From Coriobacteriales bacterium (GTDB lineage: Bacteria > Actinomycetota > Coriobacteriia > Coriobacteriales > UBA8131), in NCBI GenBank assembly GCA_031282405.1, contig JAITDU010000054.1, positions 1 through 47,186 on the forward strand: a DNA stretch of 47,186 bases. The letters run 5' to 3'. A program made the position numbers and the translations under genes. Below the pieces are notes generated by a model that was given only the letters and a program-made list of their open reading frames with translations, ran no database searches and had not been told where the DNA came from. Positions within the stretch are counted from its first letter, which is position 1; each line of letters begins with the position of its first letter. Below, piece after piece: positions 33,070 through 42,243 of this stretch.

Positions 33070-33495
33070 ATGGCAGACATCAAGGAAAGTGCAGAAAGGA
33101 TCGTCAAGCAGTATTTGGAGGGCCAGGGCGTGGAGGTCATCAAGCAGGGATGGGAATGCGAAGCCGGACGAGCCGACCTTGTGTGCATAGAGGACGGCGA
33201 GCTGGCGTTCGTCACCGTCAAGGCCAGACAGGGGCTGGGGATGCCGGAGGACGGCGTGACCGCTAAGGCCCGCTCGCGGATGGAGACGGTGGCTGCGAGC
33301 TACCTGGCCAGCCACGACGTGCCCAGCTGCCGGGTGCGCTTCGACGTGGTCAAGCTGGCGATGATCGACGAGGGTAAGACGATGCTCTGTCACCACCGTG
33401 ACGCCTTCAGCGTGCCGAATGAACGCGAGGCCACACGGTCAGACGACGCCAGTAAGCCCGCCAAGGCCAAGAAGACAAAAGCCTATGAGAGATAG
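33070..33495 (+). CDS. YraN/UPF0102-like nuclease-fold protein
   Basis: The 141-aa protein has the Holliday-junction-resolvase-like core of UPF0102: AERIVKQYLEGQGVEVIKQGWECEAGRADLVCIEDGELAFVTVKAR, where GRADLV and FVTVKAR hold the Asp and Lys of a PD-(D/E)XK-type site (the usual Glu in E-x-K is Thr here, so metal binding may be altered). It is followed by a conserved M..V...YL helix and a Lys/Ala-rich tail. It starts behind AGGAGG at a normal distance. Its place just before the helicase protein suggests a role in processing element DNA. Confidence 0.75.
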   Translation: MADIKESAERIVKQYLEGQGVEVIKQGWECEAGRADLVCIEDGELAFVTVKARQGLGMPEDGVTAKARSRMETVAASYLASHDVPSCRVRFDVVKLAMIDEGKTMLCHHRDAFSVPNEREATRSDDASKPAKAKKTKAYER

Positions 33496-33513
33496 AGTAG
33501 GAGGCGATTACCC

Positions 33514-36500
33514 ATGCCTACCAAGCTGGAGGCGATAACCTCACTTTACGACGAGACGCTGGCCAGAGTCACTGACGGCCCTGAGCAGTGGACGGCGTTT
33601 TTGACATCGGCCTGCATGAATTACAAGCTGCCCTTCGAGGAGCAGTTGCTGGTATATGCCCAGCGACCCGATGTCACGGCTGTGCTGGAGCTAGAGAAGT
33701 GGAACACGCTTTTTAACCGCTGGGTGAACAGGGGCGCCAAGGGCATCGCCGTGCTTTCCGACGAGTCTGCCAGCCACATGAGGCATTACTTCGACATCAC
33801 GGACACCCACGCGAACAAGCGGTCTTTGCCGGTGCCACTCTGGCGGATGCGTCCGGAGTACGAGCAGGACGCCATAGACGCCCTGGAGGCCGCGTTCGGC
33901 GAGCTTGCAGAGCGCGGAGGGCTGGATATGGCAATCATGTCCGCCGCACAGAACGCCGCCGAGGACAACTTCGCAGACTACCTCGACGACCTGTTGGCGA
34001 TAACCGGTGACACTGACGTGGAGCCTGCGGCCATGCTCTCGATGCTTGAGGCGTCTGTGGCCTTCATGGCGCTTGACCGTTGCGACATCGACCCGTGGGC
34101 GCTGCTCACCGGCAAGGAGTTCGCAGGGCTGGAAGCGTTCGCGGAGCCAGCGGCAGCGACAGTCCTCGGCACCGCCGTGGCCGACACCGCCAAGATGGCG
34201 CTGCGCGAGATAGCAGCCACGGTGCTGTCGATGGAGCGCGAGGCAGTGCGGATTCGCACAATTGCGCCCGCTTTTGCGCTTGTGGATACTGAGCCGAGAG
34301 TAGAAACCGACAATGCAGGAAGGCTTGAACGTCCAGCGGGCGCTCAAGAAAGCAGCGAGCCTGCGAGTACGACGGCAGAGTTGGCGGGCGTAGAAAATGA
34401 CCGATCAAGGAAGACGGATGAAAGGAGCCAAGATGGAGTTAACATACAGCGAGACGGAACAGGGCTATCTGTTGCCGAACCTGGCCGCGCCGACGGAGAC
34501 CACCCCGGACATCGGGACGTGGGGACGCCGCAGGAAGAAGTACCTTCAGGAGCATCGCCGGGGGATGTACACGGTGATGAAGACGCAGGGGACGCTCTTC
34601 GGGCATCTGGCGGAAATAAACGGCCAGGCCGAGGCGATGTGGGAGCGGCTGGTGAGCCAGATAGCCAAGAGCCAGAGGGTGGACGCAGTGATGAAGTTCA
34701 AAGACCCGCTGGAGTGGGCAGGCAGGATGAGCACGATCCGCAGCCAGGCCACGGAGACGGTTATGAGCGACCTGATCTACTGTTAGAGTCGCCGGGACAA
34801 CCGGCAACAGATGTTCCCGGCACAGGGGCGGTTGGCGAGGATGAGCCAGCCGCCCCTTCTGCATTTGATGGTGATTACCGCATTGCGCTCGGTACCCTGG
34901 TCCACATCGGCGTCCAGGAATACGAGCTGTTGTCCCTGGGTGGTGAGCAGGCCACGCTTTACGATCCTACCTCGCCTCTGTTCCCCAGGGTGATGGACAC
35001 CGAGGAGTTCTACCGCCGTCTGGCCGAAAACCCGCTTAACGACTACCTGAAGGGCGACGTTTCGCTGGGCGCTGGCGGGTTTGGGCCAGCAGCGCAAGAA
35101 GGGCAACTGGCCGAAGAAGAGAAGCCATCAGCGCCAGAGGTTCAGTCAGTGCCAGTGCCAGCACCGTCAGCATCGGCCCGACCCCAGGAGTGCCGTGACT
35201 TCCGCATCACCGACGAGGGTCTCGGCTGCGGTGGCGCCAAGCAGCGGGCGCATTGGAACATCGACGCCATACGCCTGGTGCAGCAGTTGGAGGACGAGGG
35301 CAGGTTGGCTGACACCGAAGAGCAGGAGGTGCTGTCCCACTATGTCGGCTGGGGTGCGATACCCCAGGTATTCGACGAGGCCAACGACGGCTTTGCCACG
35401 GAGCGGGCAGACCTGAAGTTCCTGCTTGCCGACGAGGACTACGCCGCAGCACGGGCGTCAACGATAAACGCGCATTACACCTCGCCTGTGGTCATCAAGG
35501 CGATATATGCGGCCATAGAGAACATGGGCTTTGCCGCGGGCAACGTGCTGGAGCCGTCCTGCGGTATAGGCAACTTCCTGGGGTTGGTGCCGGAAGCCAT
35601 GGACGGCAGCCGCTTCTACGGCGTGGAGATCGACCCCGTGACGGCGGCGATAGCCAAACAGCTCTACCAAACAGCAGACATCCGCTGTGAGGGCTTCGAG
35701 CAATCCGACTTCCCCGACAGCTTCTTCGATGTGGCCGTGGGCAACGTTCCGTTCGGCAACTACCAGATAGCGGACAGGCACTACGACAGGCACTCGTTTC
35801 TCGTACATGACTACTTCTTTGCCAAGACGCTTGACAAAGTGCGCCCCGGCGGCATCGTCGCCTTCATCACCTCAAAAGGAACCTTGGACAAACGCAATCC
35901 GGCGGTACGCCGCTACCTGGCCGAGCGGGCAGACCTCATCGGCGCGATACGTTTGCCCAACAACGCCTTCAAGGACAACGCAGGCACGGAGGTAACGGCA
36001 GATATCGTGTTTTTGCAGAAGCGCGAGCACCCTGCGGTGGCAGAACCGGATTGGGTGCATCTCGGGCAAACCGCAGACGGCATCGCCGTGAACTCGTATT
36101 TCGCCGACAACCCCGAGATGGTGCTTGGCCGCATGACGCATGACGACCGCCAGTACGGACGCGCCGACGATGCCACCTGCGAGCCTTATCTCGGCGCAGA
36201 CCTCGCCGAGCAGCTGCAAGGCGCCATCGCCAACATCCACGCCACGCTCACCGACTACGAGCGCGACGAGGACGAGGCTGAGCCGGACGGCTCCATCCCG
36301 GCAGACCCCAATGTGCGCAACTTCTCCTACACGGTCGCAGGCGGCAAGGTCTATTTCCGCGAGGACTCCAGGATGTATCCCCAGGAACTCTCCGACACGG
36401 CCACCAGCCGTGTCAAGGGGCTTATCCAGATACGCGAGCTGGTGCGCGCCCTAATCCAGCTCCAGACCGAGGATGCCCCGGATGCCGAGGTGGAGTCGGC

Positions 36501-38385
36501 ACAGCGAGACCTTGGTCGTGCCTACGACCGCTACACCGCTAGGTACGGCCTCATCACCTCGCGGGGCAACCAGATGGCGTTTTCCAAGGACTCCTCCTAC
36601 CCGCTTTTAGCATCGCTTGAAAACGTGGACGAGGACGGAAAACTTGTTTCAAAGGCAGCGATGTTCACCAAGCGCACCATCCGGCCATACGCTGTGCCCA
36701 CCAAGGCCGACACTCCAGCAGAGGCGCTGGCGGTCTCACTGGCCGAGAGGGCAAAGGTGGACCTGCCGTTCATGGCGCAGCTGACGGGTATGGCGGAACG
36801 AGGGGTCGCAGCAGAGCTGAAAGGCATCGTCTTCAAGGTGCCTGGAAGCGACTTCGGGCACCCCGAGTATCAGACCGCAGACGAATATCTCTCCGGCAAC
36901 GTGCGCGAGAAGCTGCGCCACGCCGAGTGGGGTGCCGCTGGAGACCCCGAGCTTGCCGTCAACGTAGAAGCGCTCAGCACCGCATTGCCCGAGGATCTCA
37001 CGGTCAGCGAGATAAACGTGCGCTTGGGGGCCACATGGATTCCCACTAACGACATCCAGGACTTCATCTTCGATCTGCTTCAGCCGCCGAGATATCAGCG
37101 CCGCAACATCACCGTCCACTACGCGCCGGTCACAGCGCAATGGTCGATAAGGGGCAAGAGCGCAGACAAGGGAAACCCACTGGCACGTGCTACCTTCGGT
37201 ACTCACAGAAAGAGCGCCTACGAGATAGTGGAGGACACACTGAACCTGCGTGATGTTCGCGTGAACGACCGAGTGGACGATGGCGAGGGCGGCTATAAGT
37301 ACGTCTTGAACAAGAAGGAGACGGCGATAGCCTGTGCCAAGCAGGACGCGATAAAGGCGAAGTTCAGCGAGTGGATATGGTCTGACCCCGAGCGCCGCGA
37401 AAGGCTTTGTCGCCAGTACAACGACACCTTCAACTCCATGCGGTTGCGCACGTTCGATGGAGGCCACCTGCCCTTTCCCGGTATGAACCCGGAGATAAGG
37501 CTGAACGGCCACCAACGCGATGCCGTCGCCCGCATCCTCTACGGCGGAAACGCCCTGTTCGCTCATGTCGTCGGTGCGGGTAAGACCTACACGATGGCTG
37601 CCGCCGCCCAGGAAATGCGCAGGCTCGGGCTTTCCAACAAGCCGCTGATCGTCGTTCCCAACCACCTGACCGAGCAGTGGGCATCCGAGTACCTCCAGCT
37701 GTATCCTGCCGCCAACATCTTAGTCGCCACCAAACGCGACTTCGAGCGCAAGAACCGCAGACGCTTTTGCGCCCGCATAGCCACCGGCGACTACGATGCG
37801 GTGATCATCGGCCACAGCCAGTTCGAAAAGATTCCCATGAGTGTGGAACATCAGGCAGAGGCCATGCAGGCAGAGATCGACGAAATCACCTCCGGCATCG
37901 CCCAGATTAAGGCCGAGCGCGGAGACAGGATTACCGTCAAGCAGATGGAGACCACGAAAAGGCGGCTGGAGGCCAAGCTGAAAAAGCTCAACGACCAGAG
38001 CCGAAAAGACGATGTCATCACCTTCGAGGAACTGGGTGTTGATCGCCTGTTCATCGACGAGAGCCACTTCTACAAGAACCTGTTCATGTTCACGAAGATG
38101 CGAAACGTCGGCGGCATCGCGCAGTCCGAGGCGCAAAAGTCAAGCGACCTGTTCATGAAGTGCAGATACCTCGACGACAAGACCGGCGGCAAGGGCGTGG
38201 TGTTCGCCACCGGGACACCCATCTCCAACTCGATGGTGGAACTTTACACCGTGCAACGGTATTTGCAGTACAGCGAGTTGCAAAGGTTGTCGCTTACGCA
38301 CTTCGACTGCTGGGCGTCCACCTTCGGGGAGACCGTCTCGGCGATAGAGATAGCCTGTAGCTCAGGGAATCATAGCGCTATCTGA
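33514..38385 (+). CDS. Large methylase/SNF2-type helicase protein, C-terminus lost
   Basis: The 1,623-aa product has an element-specific N-terminal region (1-260), a Gly/Asp/Pro/Arg-rich linker (about 265-440) that overprints another gene, a small domain, then an N6-adenine-methylase-like fold (VLEPSCGIGNFLGLVP motif I, GNVPFGNYQ as motif IV where NPPF/Y is usual). The helicase ATPase half follows: HVVGAGKTYTMAAA (Walker A), FIDESHFYKN (DEAD-like box) and VVFATGTPISNSM (motif III). Proteins of this kind are commonly over 2,000 aa with a complete second RecA lobe. Here homology stops in FGETVSAIE and 11 unrelated residues follow, where the restriction island begins. Without the second lobe it should lack helicase activity. 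Start: ATG behind GTAGGAGG. Confidence 0.88.
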   Translation: MPTKLEAITSLYDETLARVTDGPEQWTAFLTSACMNYKLPFEEQLLVYAQRPDVTAVLELEKWNTLFNRWVNRGAKGIAVLSDESASHMRHYFDITDTHANKRSLPVPLWRMRPEYEQDAIDALEAAFGELAERGGLDMAIMSAAQNAAEDNFADYLDDLLAITGDTDVEPAAMLSMLEASVAFMALDRCDIDPWALLTGKEFAGLEAFAEPAAATVLGTAVADTAKMALREIAATVLSMEREAVRIRTIAPAFALVDTEPRVETDNAGRLERPAGAQESSEPASTTAELAGVENDRSRKTDERSQDGVNIQRDGTGLSVAEPGRADGDHPGHRDVGTPQEEVPSGASPGDVHGDEDAGDALRASGGNKRPGRGDVGAAGEPDSQEPEGGRSDEVQRPAGVGRQDEHDPQPGHGDGYERPDLLLESPGQPATDVPGTGAVGEDEPAAPSAFDGDYRIALGTLVHIGVQEYELLSLGGEQATLYDPTSPLFPRVMDTEEFYRRLAENPLNDYLKGDVSLGAGGFGPAAQEGQLAEEEKPSAPEVQSVPVPAPSASARPQECRDFRITDEGLGCGGAKQRAHWNIDAIRLVQQLEDEGRLADTEEQEVLSHYVGWGAIPQVFDEANDGFATERADLKFLLADEDYAAARASTINAHYTSPVVIKAIYAAIENMGFAAGNVLEPSCGIGNFLGLVPEAMDGSRFYGVEIDPVTAAIAKQLYQTADIRCEGFEQSDFPDSFFDVAVGNVPFGNYQIADRHYDRHSFLVHDYFFAKTLDKVRPGGIVAFITSKGTLDKRNPAVRRYLAERADLIGAIRLPNNAFKDNAGTEVTADIVFLQKREHPAVAEPDWVHLGQTADGIAVNSYFADNPEMVLGRMTHDDRQYGRADDATCEPYLGADLAEQLQGAIANIHATLTDYERDEDEAEPDGSIPADPNVRNFSYTVAGGKVYFREDSRMYPQELSDTATSRVKGLIQIRELVRALIQLQTEDAPDAEVESAQRDLGRAYDRYTARYGLITSRGNQMAFSKDSSYPLLASLENVDEDGKLVSKAAMFTKRTIRPYAVPTKADTPAEALAVSLAERAKVDLPFMAQLTGMAERGVAAELKGIVFKVPGSDFGHPEYQTADEYLSGNVREKLRHAEWGAAGDPELAVNVEALSTALPEDLTVSEINVRLGATWIPTNDIQDFIFDLLQPPRYQRRNITVHYAPVTAQWSIRGKSADKGNPLARATFGTHRKSAYEIVEDTLNLRDVRVNDRVDDGEGGYKYVLNKKETAIACAKQDAIKAKFSEWIWSDPERRERLCRQYNDTFNSMRLRTFDGGHLPFPGMNPEIRLNGHQRDAVARILYGGNALFAHVVGAGKTYTMAAAAQEMRRLGLSNKPLIVVPNHLTEQWASEYLQLYPAANILVATKRDFERKNRRRFCARIATGDYDAVIIGHSQFEKIPMSVEHQAEAMQAEIDEITSGIAQIKAERGDRITVKQMETTKRRLEAKLKKLNDQSRKDDVITFEELGVDRLFIDESHFYKNLFMFTKMRNVGGIAQSEAQKSSDLFMKCRYLDDKTGGKGVVFATGTPISNSMVELYTVQRYLQYSELQRLSLTHFDCWASTFGETVSAIEIACSSGNHSAI
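34433..34786 (+). CDS. tnpV: TnpV-like protein nested in another frame of the helicase gene
   Basis: The 117-aa product starts at 34433, 5 nt after AAAGGAG, and lies wholly inside the helicase reading frame in a different plus-strand frame. It matches the pattern I know for TnpV of mobile elements: MELTYSETEQGYLLPNL at the start, GRRRKKYLQEHRRGMY near 32-47, a helical middle and AT...VMSDLIYC at the end. It has ordinary codon and residue balance, while the overlapping helicase stretch is low-complexity Gly/Asp/Pro/Arg, as expected for a linker tolerating a second gene. TnpV function is unknown. The ribosome site and family resemblance make it a real gene in my view. Confidence 0.75.
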   Translation: MELTYSETEQGYLLPNLAAPTETTPDIGTWGRRRKKYLQEHRRGMYTVMKTQGTLFGHLAEINGQAEAMWERLVSQIAKSQRVDAVMKFKDPLEWAGRMSTIRSQATETVMSDLIYC

Positions 38386-38442
38386 TTGTGATGCCCTGCT
38401 CAGTTATACTTGTTTTGACACACTTGGAGAAAGAGATGGAAC

Positions 38443-39678
38443 ATGGAGAACTACGAAAAGCAACAGTTGCTACTGAAAGAGATTTATGAGCTTATCAGTT
38501 TGCGGCAAGAAGGTGAATACTGGGATTTCAAACGGCAATGGCACTCAGATAACGGTAGTCTGCTTCATGACATTATCTGCATGGCAAACAACCTCACTAA
38601 TCACGATGGCTTGATAATTATCGGGGTTGACGAGGGAAACGACTTTTCCATAGCTGACACGACAGATGACCCCAACAAAAAGACAACTCAGAATCTTGTA
38701 GATTTCTTACGCAGCAAGAAGTTTGCGGGAGGATACCGACCGACAGTGACAGTGGAAGCTCTGTGCATTGCTCAAGGTCAAATTGACGTAATAACAATTA
38801 AGAATGACCTTAATATTCCATACTATCTCGATGAAAAGTATCAGAATGTTATAGAGGGGCATATATACGTGCGAATTGCTGACACCAATACCCCTGTCAA
38901 CAAGCTTGCTGACAGGCACGTTGTTGAACGGCTTTGGCGCAAGCATTTGAGGTTAGACGTTCCCATCATTGAAACCCTCTCATACTATCTTACAAAGCCC
39001 AGTGATTGGGATATAACCTACGACCCCGATGAATCGTTGTACTATCGTTTTGCCCCTGAGTTCACAGTGTCTCAAATACCAAATGACGACCTAAAGGGAT
39101 ACGAGTTCTACTTTTACGCCCAGACCGACTCTACGCCACGATGGTATGAGATTGTTTTCAGGTATCACCAAACAGTTATTGCCTCGTTTCAGGGTATCGC
39201 GCTTGATGGCGCTCGGTACTTTACGAACGTGCCTAAACTAGGAGGTTTCGGCGAGGGCTGTCTTGGATGGAAATATTCATACCCGTACTTCATCGAAGGG
39301 AGTTTAGGCTACCTTACGCACAGGTTTTTCTACAAGGAGGGCAAAGACGAATGCACTTGGGCGCACAACAAATTCGTGGAATACGTCCTTTTCTTCGAAA
39401 GCGAAGAGGAGAGAATTTCGTTTAATGAGTATGCCAATTACAACAACAAAAAACTAAACGAAGCAATTCAAGCGGTAAAAGACTTTCCACTGCCAGAACA
39501 CTTGTCTGAGCTTGAAGCCGCAGAGCATCAGCGCCGCTTCAAGCAATCATTAGCACTGCAACAGATGTTACTGGATTTTCGGGAAGAGGAGTGGAAGACA
39601 GCAACTGATAATTATTTACAGAGAAGGGATTGTTCTGTCTATGAGTACAACAGTATTGCTGACACCCGACTCCGATAG
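38443..39678 (+). CDS. AlbA_2 (Schlafen-type) domain protein
   Basis: The 411-aa protein has the AlbA_2 domain at residues 20-140: EGEYWDFKRQWH, LHDIICMANNLTNHDGLIIIGVDEGNDF and a GHIYVRIADTNTP stretch. AlbA_2/Schlafen domains bind nucleic acid and occur in transcription regulators, RNA-cleaving defence proteins and abortive-infection factors. The C-terminal 250 residues are aromatic-rich and unfamiliar. The gene starts at 38443 behind GGAG and is the first of three in tandem; its end overlaps the glycosylase gene by 38 nt, so they are coupled. Its role is either regulator of the restriction system or an additional defence effector; the sequence does not decide. Confidence 0.75.
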   Translation: MENYEKQQLLLKEIYELISLRQEGEYWDFKRQWHSDNGSLLHDIICMANNLTNHDGLIIIGVDEGNDFSIADTTDDPNKKTTQNLVDFLRSKKFAGGYRPTVTVEALCIAQGQIDVITIKNDLNIPYYLDEKYQNVIEGHIYVRIADTNTPVNKLADRHVVERLWRKHLRLDVPIIETLSYYLTKPSDWDITYDPDESLYYRFAPEFTVSQIPNDDLKGYEFYFYAQTDSTPRWYEIVFRYHQTVIASFQGIALDGARYFTNVPKLGGFGEGCLGWKYSYPYFIEGSLGYLTHRFFYKEGKDECTWAHNKFVEYVLFFESEEERISFNEYANYNNKKLNEAIQAVKDFPLPEHLSELEAAEHQRRFKQSLALQQMLLDFREEEWKTATDNYLQRRDCSVYEYNSIADTRLR

Positions 39679-40309
39679 CATCGTTCACCTATCTTGCAAA
39701 GATGCGCAACTTGGCCGCCTGATTGAGCGCATAGGCTTTCTGCAATACACAACGGAAGACGATGGATACGCTTTCTTAGTGAATACAATTATTGGACAAA
39801 TGCTGTCAAAAAAAGCCGCAAGCACAATTCAGGAACGGCTATTAGAAAGATGTGTCAGAGCAATATGTGCCGATAGTATAGCTGCTCTTTCCATTGAAGA
39901 TCTCAGAACAATTGGAGTTTCCGCTAACAAAGCCATGAGCATCTCAAGCCTCTATAGCAGTTTACAGGAACTTAATCCTGAGAGTTTTCCGCTGCTGACT
40001 GACACTGAGATTATCAAGAGGATTACATCGCTGCGAGGACTTGGAGCTTGGAGCGCAAAGATGTACTTGATATTTGTACTTGACAGACAAGACATTCTGC
40101 CTTTCGAAGACGGCGCGTTCCTCCAGGCATACAGATGGCTATACTCTGCAAGAAGCTTGAAAAAACAATCCATTGAGCGCAGGTGTAGAAAGTGGCATCC
40201 GTACGCCTCTATTGGAGCGAGGTATCTGTACTTAGCCCTAGACACTGGTTTGACAAAGCAAGCTGTGCCGTTTTGGGGAAGGCCAAAAGGTAGGGATTGT
40301 GTACAATGA
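39641..40309 (+). CDS. HhH-GPD DNA glycosylase (AlkA-like)
   Basis: The 222-aa protein is made of the helix-hairpin-helix glycosylase fold: IIGQMLSKKAA (about 50-60), LRGLGAWSAKM (131-141, the DNA-binding hairpin) and the catalytic Asp157 in LPFEDGAFLQAYRWLY. The layout is that of DNA-3-methyladenine glycosylase II without the N-terminal AlkA domain, and no FeS cysteines as in EndoIII/MutY. The family removes damaged or mispaired bases. It lies between the AlbA_2 gene (38-nt overlap) and the methyltransferase (86-nt gap), in a restriction cassette. Its likely job is repair tied to the methyltransferase, such as removing wrong methyl adducts or uracil from deaminated cytosines. Confidence 0.8.
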   Translation: MSTTVLLTPDSDSIVHLSCKDAQLGRLIERIGFLQYTTEDDGYAFLVNTIIGQMLSKKAASTIQERLLERCVRAICADSIAALSIEDLRTIGVSANKAMSISSLYSSLQELNPESFPLLTDTEIIKRITSLRGLGAWSAKMYLIFVLDRQDILPFEDGAFLQAYRWLYSARSLKKQSIERRCRKWHPYASIGARYLYLALDTGLTKQAVPFWGRPKGRDCVQ

Positions 40310-40395
40310 GAGGACAGCAATATTTTGCGCATACTTGACACTTCCTCCGAGTTTCGAGATGCTTTGAGATGCCTCTGATTTGATGTAGGAGAACG

Positions 40396-41403
40396 ATGAC
40401 TGACAGCTCGCAAACACTGTTTCTTTCCAACGAAGACACACTGAATCTTTATTCAGAGTGGCCATCACCCACTGTCATTATCTCTGATGGGCCATACGGG
40501 ATTAGTGGTTTCAAAGGTGACCTTTGTACGAATATTGGCCTTGGTGAGTGGTATGAACCACATATCGAGGCGTGGGCAAGTCGCTCAACTCCCGTAACTA
40601 CGCTCTGGTTTTGGAACACAGAGCTTGGCTGGGCAACAGTTCACCCCACGCTGGAAAAGTACGGCTGGGAGTTTAAGGCTTGCCATACATGGGACAAAGG
40701 CATGAGCCATGTTGCGGGAAATACAAATACGAGAACAATCAGGCATCTTCCTGTCGTAACAGAGGTTTGTGTCCAGTACGTTCTTAAGCCCATATTCGAA
40801 GTTGATGAAGAAGAAATGTCTATGAAGGAATGGCTACGCTACGAGTGGGGGCGTTCTGGTTTGCCGTTCTCAAAGACAAACGATGCCTGCGGCGTAGCCA
40901 ATGCAGCGACGAGAAAGTACTTCACAAAGTGTCACCTTTGGTACATGCCGCCCGTAGATGCTTTCACGAAGCTATCTGAGTACGCGAATACGTATGGCGA
41001 TCCCAGCGGTCGTCCCTATTTTTCGATTGACGGCGAAAACCCAATCAGTGCGGACTCTTGGGGGAGAATGCGTTCGAAGTTTAAATGCCCAATGGGTATC
41101 ACCAACGTCTGGAGCCTTTCTCAATTACGCAATGATGAGCGCTTAAAAAACAGCCTCAAAGCCATACATTTGAACCAAAAGCCCATTGAGCTCTTATCCC
41201 GTATTATCGAAATGACATCTGATGAGGGAGATATAGTATGGGATCCGTTTGGCGGGTTGTTTTCTACTGCGATAGCATCTCTGAGGACGAATAGGATTTG
41301 CTATTCATCTGAAATAAACAGAGACGTTTATCGTGTCGCCGTTGCAAGGGTTGAAAATGAGTTAAAACAAGGCAGACAGTGCGTCCACGAGTACGCTGTC
41401 TGA
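40396..41403 (+). CDS. DNA amino-methyltransferase, beta class (type II modification)
   Basis: The 335-aa protein has motif IV DGPYG (residues 31-35) near the N-terminus, and the QKPIELL (motif X) and VWDPFGG (motif I, DPFGG at 283-287) motifs near the C-terminus. This order, IV before X and I, defines the beta class, which makes N4-methylcytosine or N6-methyladenine. The motif is DGPY where DPPY or SPPY is usual; some type II enzymes carry this variant. The central 150 residues form the target recognition domain (Trp-rich, WYMPPVDAF). It converges with the endonuclease gene, overlapping by 42 bp. The recognition sequence cannot be read. Confidence 0.88.
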   Translation: MTDSSQTLFLSNEDTLNLYSEWPSPTVIISDGPYGISGFKGDLCTNIGLGEWYEPHIEAWASRSTPVTTLWFWNTELGWATVHPTLEKYGWEFKACHTWDKGMSHVAGNTNTRTIRHLPVVTEVCVQYVLKPIFEVDEEEMSMKEWLRYEWGRSGLPFSKTNDACGVANAATRKYFTKCHLWYMPPVDAFTKLSEYANTYGDPSGRPYFSIDGENPISADSWGRMRSKFKCPMGITNVWSLSQLRNDERLKNSLKAIHLNQKPIELLSRIIEMTSDEGDIVWDPFGGLFSTAIASLRTNRICYSSEINRDVYRVAVARVENELKQGRQCVHEYAV

Positions 41404-42243
41404 ATTCGACGACAAGGCTGTGCTCCATTCCTTGATTGTCTTCCCCCGGAAATAGCTGTCTAATACACTCGTTTTGAAGCTCTCGATACCTGCGTGCTCA
41501 ATTCTATCGATTTTTGCATAATTGGTATCCAGGCGATAAACGAATTTCCCTTGCAGGTCTCGCAACTTGTCCTGGTATTCCTTTGCTGCGCTATAAAGGC
41601 GAGCATCGGCTCCCCAGCTTGCGACAAGTCGGCCAGCTTCATCAATATCGCTTTTGTCTGCTTGGAATTTGTAGCCATTCGTGTTTGTTTGCTGTAAATT
41701 CGATGTTCGCTCGCTGGTATCCTCTGGTTCAAAAACGATGTAATCTGGAGGATTGTGATAGTGACTGTCTCTAGCTTCAGCTACGCTTCTTCCACTTACA
41801 ATCAGCGTATCAACAATCTTTGGCTTTCCCCATATCACGTGTTCCGGAAGCCAGGCAATCAGCGCAACATCAATATTGTCGTCACTGAACATGGTGATGC
41901 TATCCTTAAACCGGGCGGTTATTTCGGTAGCAAAAGGGAACCAAGCTTTAATCTCAATGCCAGGGTTTGGAACAATCCGCTCGCTTAGAAAAGAAGCATC
42001 AGGGAACCCTGGATCCTGCCGAACCCATCGACCTTCATCTCCCCAATCGTATCTGTTCAAGATATCGACCGTCGAAAACTCAATCATATTTCCTATTAGT
42101 GGTGATAGCTTAGAGATGACTTTACTGAGTTGTTTGGCGTAGTCCATGCTGTATGGGCGCGTAATGTCAACAACATTAATCAACTCGTCAGTTAAAGCTG
42201 CGAGTTCTAGCCTAGCAATAGCGAGCACGTCGCGCTGATCCAT
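41362..42243 (-). CDS. Type II restriction endonuclease, PD-(D/E)XK fold
   Basis: The 293-aa protein has no named domain that I recognise by sequence but shows a PD-(D/E)XK site: PD at 81-82 (GFPDASF) and E97-x-K99 (PGIEIKAW), separated by 14 residues and on a hydrophobic strand. It starts behind AAGGAG. It is convergent with the methyltransferase and overlaps it by 42 bp, the classic arrangement of a restriction gene with its modification partner. The last 40 residues are helical and overlap the other gene. Size fits a type IIP enzyme. Specificity must match the methyltransferase. Confidence 0.75.
   Translation of the reverse strand: MDQRDVLAIARLELAALTDELINVVDITRPYSMDYAKQLSKVISKLSPLIGNMIEFSTVDILNRYDWGDEGRWVRQDPGFPDASFLSERIVPNPGIEIKAWFPFATEITARFKDSITMFSDDNIDVALIAWLPEHVIWGKPKIVDTLIVSGRSVAEARDSHYHNPPDYIVFEPEDTSERTSNLQQTNTNGYKFQADKSDIDEAGRLVASWGADARLYSAAKEYQDKLRDLQGKFVYRLDTNYAKIDRIEHAGIESFKTSVLDSYFRGKTIKEWSTALSSNSDSVLVDALSALF

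Noticed and set aside
40396-41403. Reading the methyltransferase as a 5-methylcytosine enzyme, which would explain the glycosylase simply
   Set aside because: No PC dipeptide motif of C5 enzymes; the DGPYG...DPFGG order is that of beta-class amino-methyltransferases.
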